Source: Amphiura filiformis (Eukaryota; Echinodermata; Ophiuroidea; Amphilepidida; Amphiuridae). Taken from it: 64,000 bases of DNA. Positions 1-9,058 of the stretch are shown piece after piece (the first letter of the stretch is position 1; each line of letters begins with the position of its first letter). The translations under genes were made by a program, and so were the position numbers. The stretch is from contig NC_092635.1 of NCBI RefSeq assembly GCF_039555335.1, positions 51,705,255 to 51,769,254 of the forward strand, read 5' to 3'. The notes beneath the pieces are model-generated. The model was not told where the DNA came from, did not search any database, and was given only the letters and a program-made list of their open reading frames with translations.

Positions 1-195
1 TGCTCTTGATGGCTGCGTGACCAAATTTCCTACATGGAACATCGGTGTTGGAAATAACAGTTTTGACTCCTACACTGACCTGACCGTTGAATGCCCAACA
101 AATTCGATTGGGCGGGGTTTCCTTGATTGGCCTGAAATCCGCTGCCAGCGGTGGGTTCAGAGCGAAACTGCTGCTGCAACCCAGCTGACGACCCT
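1..195 (-). pseudogene. Second partial copy of the retroelement Gag 3' end
   Basis: This stretch is nearly identical to about 3981-4175, which is the minus-strand zinc-finger end of a Gag-like gene plus the start of the linker to RT. It carries different small indels from that copy, so the reading frame is broken. The copy runs off the left edge of the window and stops abruptly at about 195, where a decamer repeat begins. It is therefore either part of a second element or a duplicated fragment of the element at 1161-4852. The homology is seen directly; its origin is inferred. Confidence 0.7.
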
Positions 196-196
196 A

Positions 197-450
197 GCAG
201 AAATTCTATACAGCAAGAAGTGTATCAAAAGTGTATCAAAGTGTATTAAAACTGTATCAAACGGCAATTTGATACAGTTTTGATATACAAAGGGTGTATT
301 GAAAATGTATCAACTGAAAATATAGGGTATCAAAACTGTATCAAATACCACCTAACTGTATCAAAAATGTATCAAAAGTGTATCGAATTTGAACTTAGTT
401 AATTTTGGCCATGCTTGTGGTGTATCAAAAGTGTATCAAATTGGATTTTG
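197..450. repeat. Imperfect GTATCAAAA-type short tandem repeat
   Basis: The words TGTATCAAAA, GTGTATCAAA and ACTGTATCAAA recur more than a dozen times with spacers of 1 to 20 bases. One inverted copy (TTTGATACA) lies at about 270-285. No coding potential follows from this. The array lies exactly between the truncated Gag copy and the dispersed repeat that starts at about 455. Confidence 0.7.
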
Positions 451-454
451 CAGT

Positions 455-1155
455 TTTTGTCTCGCCTGAACTTTTTGTCTCGCCTGAACTTTGTTCAGGA
501 TGGGACTTAGTAATCACTATTTCTGTCTGTCCGTCCGTCCGTCCGTGTGGATGTGTGTAGGGGTGTGTGTGTGGATGTATGTGTGTCCGTCCGGAGCTGT
601 ATCTGGGGAACCGTAAGACTTACGGCGACGCTACTTGGTGGGAGGAAGGGTATCCAAGTTTGCTCCGTAACCGTATGTTTTCGGTGAAAAATATGCAAAT
701 TAACATAGCTAATTTGCATAATTTATCGAAAATCAGCGCAAATTGATAGCGGAGTTTGTGGACAGACTATCTCAAGATCCGTCGGGCGCATGGTAGCGAA
801 ACCTGGTGGCAGCTATGATACACATCTGCTGATCACCTGATTAGTTTTTCGGCGAAAAGTATGCGCATTTAGTTGTTAATTTGCATAATTTATGCGGAAC
901 GATTCTACAAATATGGTTGGAAATCTGAAGAAATCCGCCTTATGGAGCTGTATCTGGGGATCCGTAAGGTCCATAAGCCCTATGATGATGAAGCGTGGTA
1001 GGGGGTAGTATGACCAGAGGATCTCAACCCGATTCGATTTTCAGCGCAAAATATGGTAATTAAGTACCTAATTTGCATAATTTATGCATAAAATGCAAAA
1101 ACCTATTTTCTCGGAGACTAGGGGTCGTACGTTCTTCAAACTTGGTGGGTGGGTG
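455..1155. repeat. Dispersed repeat family A (TTTGTCTCGCCTG...), copy 1
   Basis: The segment opens with two copies of a TTTTGTCTCGCCTGAAC motif and the phrase GACTTAGTAATCACTAT, then a CCGTCCGTCCGT/TGTGTG low-complexity patch. After this come units containing GAGCTGTATCTGGGGA, a CAGCGCAAAATATG box and CTAATTTGCATAATTTATG. The same order appears at 24341-26110, and a diverged version at 49085-49560. No protein is encoded. It abuts the truncated recombinase end of the retroelement at about 1160. Confidence 0.7.
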
Positions 1156-1160
1156 CATCT

Positions 1161-1409
1161 TCACCTCAGACAGAACAAGTTTGTATTGGTTAGTTCACCA
1201 ATTTCATTACGTATCGCTACATACGCCTGCCAGGCAGTATTGTACACTTTATGAGAGTTTTCTGTAATTGAAAGTGCAAGGAGCCTATCAGCCTCTACTT
1301 GAAGACGTCCCATATAGTGTCTGGAACCGGCTCCCCCGTTTTGCTTGCATACGGTGCTGATCTCCGGAAGGCTTCCATCTGAAAACGAGACAAATAATCT
1401 GCAATACAA
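1161..1409 (-). pseudogene. RNase H terminus and N-terminal part of a tyrosine recombinase
   Basis: Residues of the form EADRLLALSITENSHKVY followed by NTAWQAY match the SAM-like N-terminal domain of tyrosine recombinases in DIRS/Ngaro elements (the pattern is Leu-Leu, then a Tyr about 12 residues later, W, F/Y). The catalytic domain (R...HxxR...Y) is absent. The frame stops at 1161, where dispersed repeat A begins. A separate recombinase catalytic-domain fragment, not necessarily of the same family, lies at 18574-18990. Confidence 0.6.
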
Positions 1410-1418
1410 TTGTTATAA

Positions 1419-2690
1419 TTATTCAATGTATTCTGCTTTGAGCGAAATGTTCAACAGCAAACAAGACAATACTATCTCCCTAACCATTTTCATGATAGTG
1501 CAACACGGCGACGTCTTTCTATTAATAATGACGACTGTTGCCTTATTATCTGATCTAAATAAGACTTTCATGTTTGCCATCTCCCCTCCCCAAAGCTTAA
1601 TTGCCACATGTATAGGAAAAAGCTCAAGAGCAGCTATTGACATATCTTTGCTCCTAATCCAGTCTGGCCATCGCCCTTGGGCCCACCTGCCCTGGAAATA
1701 CAAACCAAAGCCGATTGATCCCGCTGAATCTGTAAACAGGTGTATACTGTCATTATACACCCACTCCTTCTCTTGAAATAAGGTGACCTCATTAAACTGG
1801 GTTAAGAAAGTTTTCCACATACTTAAATCCAACTTGACCTCTTTGGTAATGCGTATTTTGTAATAACTTTTTGTCACACCACATGTTAAGTTGATCAACT
1901 GTCTCAGAAAGGCCCTCCCTGGACTAATTGCTTTGCACAAGAAACAAAGTGATCCAATTAGTGATTGAACCCTCAGTAGTGTAAGTTTATTAGCTGCCAA
2001 TGCATCTTCAATGGCCAGTAAAGTTTTGGCCACTTTATCCTGAGGGACCCGAATTTGCTTTCTCACTGTGTCTATTTCCAGTCCCAAATATTCGAGAACT
2101 CGTACTGGACCCATCGTTTTCTCATGTGCTATTGGCACCCCTAACTCCTCGCATGCCTCTTGAAATTGCTGCATACCGCGTCTACAACTCTCAGGGGACG
2201 ATAAAGCCAAAATATAGTCGTCCAAATAATGGCTAATCGATTGAATGCCCGAAATGTCCTTAATGTGATATTCTAAGAAAGAACTAAACATTTCAAATAA
2301 CCTGCAACTAATAGCGCAACCCATTGGTAGGCAACGGTCAACCCAATATTCACCTTGGAATTTAAAACCTAACAATTCGAAATCATGCGGGTTTACTGGT
2401 AATAGTCTAAATGCTGATTTGATATCAAGCTTGCCAATGAAAACGGGACCTATTTTTGATAAATCGCAGATCATATTCACCGCATAGTCAAAACTAGCAT
2501 ACTTGACCTTACATAATTTCTCGTCAATGAAATCATTGATAGATGCACCAGGTGGAAATGACAGATGATGAATGAGTCTGTATTCGCCGGGCTGTTTCTT
2601 GGGTACTAACCCCAGAGGACTGCACTGGAGATTAGCTAAAGGTCTATGCAGGTATGGTCCAGCCAAACGACCTAGTTTTAATGCCTCCAC
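1419..2690 (-). pseudogene. Reverse transcriptase-RNase H of the tyrosine-recombinase retroelement
   Basis: This 423-residue frame is the best-preserved part of the element. RT motifs, by residue in the frame: LVPKK and RLIHHLS (28-44), motif A LDIKSAF (88-94), motif B LPMGCAISC (121-129) and the catalytic YLDDYI box (155-160). RNase H follows with FTDSAG (319-324), ALELFP containing the conserved Glu (354-359) and RSDNKA (379-384). The last RNase H piece, NCIADYLSRF, is in another frame at about 1385-1415, so a frameshift lies near 1420. All catalytic Asp/Glu residues I can place are present. The true start is lost because the upstream half of the RT gene lies beyond the array at 2705-3660. 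Confidence 0.88.
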
Positions 2691-2704
2691 CGCGAGGCAT
2701 ACTG

Positions 2705-3660
2705 TTTTTGCAATGTCCGAGCTTCCGTGCTTCCGTCCGGATGCTGTATCTCGGGCATGGATGGGCGGATTGACTTCAGATTTTCAGGATAGTTGGGTCA
2801 TGGTCAAAAACTCTGGATACTTTTTTTGGGGTGATGTTCAAGGTCATATACTGAAGTCAAAGATCATTTGAGATCAAATTACTAAAAACTGTTCCGTCCG
2901 GATGCTGTATCTCGGGCATGGATGGGCGGATTGACTTCAGATTTTCAGGATAGTTAGGTCATGGTCAAAAACTCTGGATACTTTTTTTTGGGTGATGTTC
3001 AAGGACATATACTGAGGTCAAAGGTCATTTGAAGTCAAATTACTAAAAACTGTTGTATGGGCATGAAACTTGGTAGATACAGTCAACATTTAGAGCCAAA
3101 TTTTTGGAAGGTCATTTCAGGGTCATCCGGGGTCACCCAAGGGTCATCTAAGATCAAATTACTAAATATTGTCTTATGGGCATGAAACTTGGTGGGTACA
3201 GTCAACATTTAGAGTTAATTTTTTGGAAGGTTATTTTGGGGTCATCCGGGGTCACCCAGGGGTCATCTAAGGTCAAATTGATAAAATTGGTCGTATGGGC
3301 ATGAAACTTGGTAGGGTACAGTCAACATTTGGAGCCAAATTTTTGGAAGGTCATTTCAGGGTCATCCAAGGTCACCCAGGGGTCATCTGAGTTCAAATTA
3401 CTAAAAATTGTCATATGGGCATGAAACTTGGTAGGTACAGACAACATTTAGAGCCAAAATCTTGGATGGTCATTTTGGTGTCATCTAAGGTCAAATTAAT
3501 AAAATTGGTCATATGGGCATGAAACTTGGTGGGTACAGTCAACATTTAGAGCCAAATTTTTGGCATGTCATTTTTGGGTCATCCAGGGTCACCCAAGGGT
3601 CATCTGAGGTCAAATTACTAAAATGGATTTGTACACATTTAAATCGCCCCATGGTGGAGG
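2705..3660. repeat. GGTCA-rich tandem array inserted in the RT gene
   Basis: Two 184-bp copies (about 2705-2888 and 2892-3070) start TTCCGTCCGGATGCTGTATC. They are followed by roughly five units of about 105-120 bp sharing GGGCATGAAACTTGGT, TACAGTCAACATTTAGAGCC and GGTCATCTAAGGTCAAATT. The same unit builds the array at 26640-27620. AGGTCA-type hexamers are very frequent, and a perfect AGGTCAAAGGTCA lies at 3015-3027. The array has no reading frame and separates the two halves of the retroelement RT gene. Confidence 0.85.
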
Positions 3661-3667
3661 CATCCCA

Positions 3668-4021
3668 TTAGACGCCTTGCGTCGAAAACCGCGACGTTTC
3701 TAGTTTCTCCTTGTTTAATTTTTCTGTCACAATTTGAGGATTTTGCAATGCAGACTTTAGGCAGGGAGATTCCCTTGCCACCCTCTTCCCACTGAAACAT
3801 AAACTAAAACCGTGTGTAAAACCATTTAACAGTGCATCCCTATCCTTACGTACTGGGTAGGTCTCTAGAAGTTGTGTTAATTTGTCAAGTTTAATTGGTG
3901 ACGTGGCCACCTCTTGCAACGGATTTTGATGTGGCCTGGGTCGCCTGTTTAGACTTGGAGTTGTAGCCGGTATTGACATTGCACTTGATGGCTGCGTGAC
4001 CAAATTTTCTACATGGAACAT
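3668..4021 (-). pseudogene. N-terminal linker of the retroelement RT polyprotein
   Basis: The 117-residue frame contains SPIKLDKLTQLLETYP and a GFTHGFSLCFSGKRVARES block. Such blocks precede the reverse transcriptase in this element class (the pattern is a Leu-rich helix, then GF-x-x-GF). Its last homologous residues (about ALQNPQIVTEKLNKEKLE) should lead directly into the GRLAGPY motif. That motif instead lies 950 bp further on, at about 2670. The tandem array at 2705-3660 separates the two halves. Confidence 0.65.
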
Positions 4022-4710
4022 CGGTGTTGGAAATAATAGTTTTGACTCCTACACTGACCTGACCCGTTAAATGCCCAACAAATTCCGATTGGGCCGGGGT
4101 TTCCTTGATTGGCCTGAAATCCGCTGCCAGCGGTGGGTTCAGAGCGAAACTGCTGCTGCAACCCAGCTGACGATGCTGTGTAGGGACGAAAATTATGTCC
4201 TGCGGATGCCATGAAGGGACGAAAATTATTATGTTGAGTGTTAGCTGGGGCCAATAAAACTCTTAACCAGAGCTCGCTATCGATAACTGCCCACGATTGA
4301 GTAGGGTTAAGGGCTTGCTTTAAGCGAAACTGGATATCATAAGTTCGCCATCCTAAACCACCAAATTGCTGAGCTGCCGACCGAATGGTATCCATGTATT
4401 TGAGCGTCTCAATTGCACGGCTGGTGTGGACTTCCAAGTAAACGCTCATGAATATAATAAATGCAGATGTCCACTGCTCAATGGACACAATTTGTGGCGA
4501 CTTTGGCATTTGCTGACCAAGCACAATCTTTTGCCCCTCCTGTACAAGCCCAAAACTCATACTTGGCGGTGCTGTACCGGGGGGTGTCAGCAATGCCCCA
4601 AGATCCACAAATTCACCCTTAAAAATTTTGTTCTTAACGAAGGTGGAATGTGTTGGCCCAAACTGTCGCATACACTGCGCAGTTGTTCTGGGCCTAATTC
4701 GCAGCAGCAT
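4009..4710 (-). pseudogene. Gag-like protein with decayed zinc finger
   Basis: The 233-residue frame has an alpha-helical capsid-like middle (about residues 60-150) and a Gln/Asn/Pro-rich tail. It ends in a finger-like motif, ICWAFNGSGQCRSQNYYFQH followed by RC. The expected pattern is C-x(7)-C with a later Cys and His; the third Cys position reads Tyr here, so the finger is probably damaged. This protein would package the element RNA. It overlaps the RT linker frame by 13 bases. A partial duplicate of this 3' end lies at 1-195. The family assignment rests on position and architecture, not on a recognised domain sequence. Confidence 0.6.
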
Positions 4711-4852
4711 TAAATAAACCTTCTACCTCGTTTGACTCACCCTCATCACTAGTATTATCTATAGCAGGAGCGCTAACATCCTCCAGCTCGGCAATATTTC
4801 TCTTCCTTCCTTTCCTCTGACCTGCTCCTGTCCCCTTTCTTTTCGGTGGCAT
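4694..4852 (-). CDS. Basic N-terminal leader of the retroelement Gag (52 aa)
   Basis: A short reading frame begins MPPKRKGTGAGQRKGRKRN and continues into an acidic stretch (ELEDV, DEGESNEVEG) before a stop at 4694. A Lys/Arg-rich start followed by an acidic patch is usual for the first residues of Gag-like proteins in this element class. It overlaps the next frame (4710-4009) by 17 bases in a different phase. I read both as one ancestral gene with a frameshift near 4700. The start at 4852 is the only ATG in this frame near the element's upstream edge. Confidence 0.55.
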   Translation of the reverse strand: MPPKRKGTGAGQRKGRKRNIAELEDVSAPAIDNTSDEGESNEVEGLFNAAAN

Positions 4853-4859
4853 ATTTGCA

Positions 4860-5280
4860 CAACAAATAATAAAGTATAATCTGATATCAAGTAATTAAGA
4901 AATATAAAAGAACTAAATTGAACAACGAAAAGTGACGAAATTTTTTCTTCAATCAAAATGAATACGTGCGACACCAATACAGTCTACGACGGAAATGTGC
5001 TGAGGAATACCACGACATCAAACATTTGTCGGAGGTGAGTCATGTGACCCAAATCTGAGCCACGCGAACAGGTGGTCACGTCCGTCCAAACAAATGAGGT
5101 TTAATTAGCCACCATTTGGTTTGCTAACCTCGATTACAAACACCAAGACAGATGACAGAGCAATAAAATTGGTTATTCTGATTTAATAATTCTATATGGA
5201 AATGAGAACATCCTCATACCGCAGTGTTGAAATTTTGCATACTTTTATATAGCCTACATGTATAGGCTTATTCACTTCGC
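4860..5280. other. Non-coding stretch upstream of the retroelement
   Basis: I see no supported gene or repeat here. The sequence is AT-rich and would hold the 5' leader of the minus-strand retroelement, but no terminal repeat or split direct repeat could be matched to the other end. Confidence 0.4.
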
Positions 5281-5289
5281 TCCTGCCAA

Positions 5290-5690
5290 TTGTGACTTAG
5301 GCAAATGTAGCATATATATCAAGTTTCAGTGGATTGCACTTGATCTGTAAAGTATAGTGTCCCATTTTGCTTCTGTACAAATTAGACAAGTTTACCAAAG
5401 GCGAATACTCAGGCGTAACTCAGGCTTAATTATTGCAAAATTTACCATGTCCCCTCCTTCTTTCTCCACATTTGCAGCACTTCGTGCTTGGCATGCTTTG
5501 CGTTTAGATCCAGCATGATAACCACCTGACTTGTAGTTATCAGTGTCAGTGTGCCGGAAAGCGAGATCAGTCAGCTGCAATCACTTCAAAACTTGCTTTC
5601 TTTGATTGGCAAGCAATGTTTTGGCATTAGCGGTTCTTATTCGGATTTTATCTTTCTCAGCTAGCAGCAATTGGGAAGAGGTAAGGCAAT
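5290..5690 (-). pseudogene. Cys/His-rich coding fragment next to the DUF6589-like array, copy 1
   Basis: This is a minus-strand copy of the segment at 11215-11600. The encoded text includes RHTDTDNY, then HAGSKRKACQ. In the better copy this continues as APKCRKCGERREHGKFCEC, a compact Cys-x2-Cys / His / Cys-x-Cys cluster that looks like a small zinc-binding module. A Lys/Arg-rich helix (KDKIRIRT, LLANQRKRVLKRL in copy 2) lies just upstream. Here the frame shifts within the Cys cluster. It may be an exon of the DUF6589-like gene family beside it, because both copies lie on the same strand flanking the array. No function is assigned. Confidence 0.5.
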
Positions 5691-6246
5691 GAACTTCCGC
5701 TACCCTGTACGTGTTGAAGAATTTTAACAAATGAGGTGTACAATTAAAGAAGACATTTCATTGAACAACTTGAAGAGCAAATACAGCTCATAAACTACAT
5801 GGTTACTTTATATGTGCTACGTGTATGTGTACATCATTAGTCTTCTAGGCAACGGTCTATCAATTCAGTTCTACTCTGCCTTTTGCACAAGTAACTCAAT
5901 TAGGAACGTTCAAAAGAAAATTGGTGAAGACGAGACATATTTTGTAATGATGTGCTCATCCAGTTAAAACCACCAGTGAATCCTAGGAAGCACTTGTGAT
6001 ACCTACCCTGCTGGAAGGAGAAGAGGTGCTCATTTTTTAGCATACCTACAAGCTGTTTCACATCTTCTGTGTGGTCCGCAGCCTGGCTCCTTTTAGTGAA
6101 CATTTGACTCATTGTCCACACGGTACAGCGCTTTAGCAATCGGTTGACAGGACCTACTAATTCTGTCAATTGTGTCCTGATTTACCTGACCATGTAGCCC
6201 CTGTGAAAATGTCTTGAAATTCAGGTTACTGTGTTTGCATTCTCGG

Positions 6247-6666
6247 TCAAGCTCTACATTGCTGTTCTAATGGTCCTTTGTATTCGAAAATCTGTTCCAA
6301 ATTAAATTTGCTGCCTCCCTTGGTGTTAAAAAAACACCATACCTGACCATGCAAACGCAGACATTGATGTGCATATTTTGTCTTACTCAATGCCTTAAAA
6401 TAGAGCATCATGTACTTTATGAGGCATATTATACGCTCGCCATCCCCAAGTTTCCTGGCATCAGTAAACTTGTAGCTTTTCCCCATCCATCCATACCTAT
6501 CTGGGTTTTGCTGTTCGTCATCACTGCCTGGTGGGTCTGGGCCATTGTCAGAATTTGGTGGGCGGAAATTTGTTGGTTGCGGTTTCACATCTTCTGTGTG
6601 GTCCGCAGCCTGGCTCCTCTTAGTGAACATTGGACTCATTGTCCACACGGTACAGCGCTTTAGCAA
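6247..6666 (-). pseudogene. DUF6589-like protein segment, unit A (longest frame)
   Basis: The 139-residue frame holds a polar linker (PPNSDNGPDPPGSDDEQQNP), then KFTDARKLGDGERIICL, MMLYFKALSKTKYAHQCLR and a Trp-Cys-Phe segment. Units C and F preserve the continuation LTPREAANLIWNRF. The pattern DA-x4-GDG-x-R, then a hydrophobic FK-x4-KYA block and L-x-WNRF, is what I know from DUF6589-containing proteins, a poorly understood family common in cnidarian, mollusc and echinoderm genomes. In unit A a one-base change in an A-run shifts the frame after CFF. The product is unlikely to be functional. No role is known. Confidence 0.65.
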
Positions 6667-6773
6667 TCAGTTGACAGGACCTACTAATTCTGTCAATTGT
6701 GTCCTGATTAACCTGACCATGTAGCCCCTGTGAAAATGTCTTGAAATTCAGGTTACTGTGTTTGCATTCTCGG

Positions 6774-7762
6774 TCAAGCTCTACATTGCTGTTCTAATGG
6801 TCCTTTGTATTCGAAAATCTGTTCCAAATTAAATTTGCTGCCTCCCTTGGTGTTAAAAAAACACCATACCTGACCATGCAAACGCAGACATTGATGTGCA
6901 TATTTTGTCTTACTCAATGCCTTAAAATAGAGCATCATGTACTTTATGAGGCATATTATACGCTCGCCATCCCCAAGTTTCCTGGCATCAGTAAACTTGT
7001 AGCTTTTCCCCATCCATCCATACCTATCTGGGTTTTGCCGTTCGTCATCACTGCCTGGTGGGTCTGGGCCATTGTCAGAATTTGGTGGGCGGAAATTTGT
7101 TGGTTGCCGGTTTCACATCTTCTGTGTGGTCCGCAGCCTGGCTCCTCTTAGTGAACATTGGACTCATTGTCCACACGGTACAGCGCTTTAGCAATCAGTT
7201 GACAGGACCTACTAATTCTGTCAATTGTGTCCTGATTAACCTGACCATGTAGCCCCTGTGCAAATGTCTACAAATTCAGGTTACTTTGCTGTTCTAATGG
7301 CCCTTTGTATTTGAAAATCTGTTCCAAATTAAATTTGCCGCCTCCCTTGGTGTTAAAAAACACTGTACCTGACCATGCAAACGCAGACATTGATGTGCAT
7401 ATTTTGTCTTACTCAATGCCTTAAAATAGAGCATCATGTACTTTATGAGGCATATTATACGCTTGCCATCCCCAAGTTTCCTGGCATTGGTAAACTTGTA
7501 GCTTTTCCCCATCCATCCATACCTATCTGGGTCTTGCCGTTCGTCATCACTGCCTGGTGGGTCTGGGCCATTGTCAGAATTTGGTGGGCGGAAATTTGTT
7601 GGTTGCCGGTTTCACATCTTCTGTGTGGTCCGCAGCCTGGCTCCTCTTAGTGAACATTGGACTCATTGTCCACACGGTACAGCACTTTAACAATCGTTTG
7701 ACAGGACCTACTAATTCTGTCAATTGTGTCCTGATTAACCTGACCATGTAGCCCCCGTGCAA
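6774..7762 (-). pseudogene. DUF6589-like protein segment, units B and C
   Basis: Two further units carry the same block (GKSYKFTDARKLGDGERI in B; KFTNARKLGDGKRI in C). They are joined through a region encoding NVELDRECEHSNLNFKT, then IDRISRSCQP and ADHTEDVKP in alternating frames. That order matches the part following WNRF in DUF6589-type proteins (an acidic N-x-E/D-L-D-x-E-H-x-N motif, then a helix with SRS). Every unit has at least one frame break, so no unit reads through. Unit C keeps the correct LTPREAANLIWNRF frame. Confidence 0.6.
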
Positions 7763-7939
7763 ATGTCTTGATATTCAGGTTACTGTGTTCGCATTCTCGA
7801 TCAAGCTCTACATTGCTGTTCTAATGGCCCTTTGTATTCGAAAATCTGTTCCAAATTAAATTTGCTGCCTCCCTTGGTGTTAAAAAACACTGTACCTGAC
7901 CATGCAAACGCAGACATTGATGTGCATATTTCCTCTTAC

Positions 7940-8188
7940 TCAATGCCTAAAATAGAGCATCATGTACTTTATGAGGCATATTATACGCTCGCCATCCCCA
8001 AGTTTCCTGGCATCGGTAAACTTGTATGCCATCATGCACATACTCGGCACCTGGCAACTGTAATTGAATATGCCGTCCATCGGGAGGACGGACTGTACCT
8101 CCTCAGCATCTCTCGTGTGATACTTCTCCAGATGCCCGTGAAGAGCTTTTCGCACTTTGTACTCCTTTCCGCACTTTGGGCATTTCAA
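7940..8188 (-). pseudogene. C2H2 finger and start of the DUF6589-like block (unit D junction)
   Basis: The frame begins with a classical C2H2 finger, CPKCGKEYKVRKALHGHLEK followed by YH. It then has DGIFNYSCQV and MAYKFTDARKLGDGERI, i.e. the sequence that precedes the amplified unit. Only this unit is linked to upstream coding sequence, so it is probably the parental copy of block I. It ends in a frameshift (ACTCAATGCCTAAAATAG lacks one T compared with the other units). The upstream part continues at 8221-8568 across a short gap containing a poly-A/T tract. Confidence 0.62.
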
Positions 8189-8220
8189 ATTTTTTTTTAA
8201 TTCTCAAGAAAAGATTCCAG

Positions 8221-8568
8221 TCATAGTCGGTGTAAAGCTTCAGCCATTACTTTATGGCATCGCATGCCTCGGTTGTAATGGCATCCATTCATGACGCCAT
8301 TTACAGGCCCTGCAGCAAGCACTTCAGATTCTGTAAGAACATCTTCAAGACCTGCGTCTCTAAATCGTGCACCATTACATGCAAGGAATGTCATAGCTGT
8401 GTGAAAAGCACCCAATCTCACAACAATTCTATCCAGGAACACGGGTGTTTGCCATTGGATTGATTGTGCTTTGGCATAAATCTTTCTTTTTGGCATAAGC
8501 TTTTCCATCTGCATGCCTTTTCCATCTGCATGCTTTCTTGCATCTGTGAAATCAAGCATGACTAGCAC
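8221..8568 (-). pseudogene. Upstream half of the DUF6589-like protein
   Basis: Residues about 45-115 (FLDRIVVRLGAFHTAMTFLA, then GLEDVLTESEVLAAGPVNGV and a Gly-Cys-His-Tyr-Asn-Arg segment) resemble the region before the finger in the same family, where R-L-G-x-F-H is conserved. The N-terminus is odd: it contains a second LDFTDARKHADGK, a piece that belongs after the finger. This indicates a fused or rearranged fragment. Function unknown; I infer that it was once continuous with 7940-8188. Confidence 0.5.
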
Positions 8569-8569
8569 A

Positions 8570-9058
8570 TATGCTCATGACATGGTAGAGTAGCTGTGCT
8601 TATGGTCATCTGTGTTCTGCCTTTCTCAATACCATGTGATCATTGAATGATCTTCAGACCATGCTTATCTTATTAGACTTTTCAGTCCAGTAGTGACTAA
8701 GGCTTTGCCCTCAACCAGTCCATGGTTTTGTTCAAACAAAACATGATTGTAGCTTCATGGGCTATTGTGCTGCCATTGGGTTTTGCTTTCATCAACATGT
8801 CCAAGTAAGCAAAAACTCTCTCAGCAAATTTATTGTGCTTGTCAACACTTTGCGTTGAATTCTGCTGGTGTGGTGTGGCTGATATGTGTACTTTCCATCA
8901 TTGAGAAATTCAGCAGTATGAGCTTGTAATAATTTTGGATACTGATATCACATCCATTATCTTTTTGCAAGTTTCTCTTCTGCATTTGATTATGTGTTTT
9001 GTACACACTGTAATGGGATTGGGACAGTAAAAATCAGTGCATAATACAGGGTTTTTTA
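8570..9058. other. Non-coding spacer of the DUF6589-like gene family
   Basis: No reading frame is supported. The end of this stretch (GCATTTGATTATGTGTTTTG, then TACACACTGTAATGGGATTG at about 8980-9020) recurs in diverged form at about 28795-28840. It is therefore part of a dispersed unit, perhaps intron or flank of the same gene family. Confidence 0.45.

Larger units (their letters stand above)
1161..4852 (-). mobile_element. Degenerate tyrosine-recombinase (DIRS/Ngaro-like) retroelement
   Basis: Read on the minus strand, the order is: basic Gag N-terminus (4852-4694), Gag body with a terminal zinc-finger-like motif (4710-4009), linker to RT (4021-3668), RT-RNase H (2690-1419) and the first part of a recombinase (1409-1161). 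This order, with an RNase H of the type that ends N-x-x-ADYLSRF, fits tyrosine-recombinase retrotransposons rather than LTR elements; no integrase or LTR is seen. Frame changes separate most modules, and a tandem array at 2705-3660 splits the RT gene. The recombinase catalytic domain is missing because dispersed repeat A replaces it at about 1160. The element is therefore dead. Assignment to Ngaro or DIRS1 is not possible without a tree. Confidence 0.82.
5900..8030 (-). repeat. Tandem array of DUF6589-like coding units, block I (four units)
   Basis: The landmark GCAAACGCAGACATTGATG recurs at 6351, 6878, 7377 and 7904, giving periods of 527, 499 and 527 bp; the 28-bp difference is a deletion in one unit. 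Units differ at only a few percent of positions. Each unit encodes on the minus strand the same protein piece (see 6247-6666). The far end (about 7980-8030) passes into non-repeated sequence encoding what precedes this piece in the protein, so the array looks like amplification of a 3' coding segment. Confidence 0.9.

Noticed and set aside
197..450. CRISPR-like short repeats (GTATCAAAA)
   Set aside because: Spacing is irregular, the words are only 9-11 bp long and the context is a eukaryotic transposon graveyard.
1419..4852. LTR retrotransposon or endogenous retrovirus
   Set aside because: The RT-RNase H is of the tyrosine-recombinase element type (YLDD, ALELFP, ADYLSRF) followed by a recombinase N-terminus. 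No LTRs, protease, DDE integrase or envelope were found.
6349..7751. Plus-strand frames repeated in each 527-bp unit (starting MQTQTLMCIFCLTQCL)
   Set aside because: The minus strand of the same sequence encodes the recognisable DUF6589-like block; the plus-strand frames recur only because the DNA is repeated.
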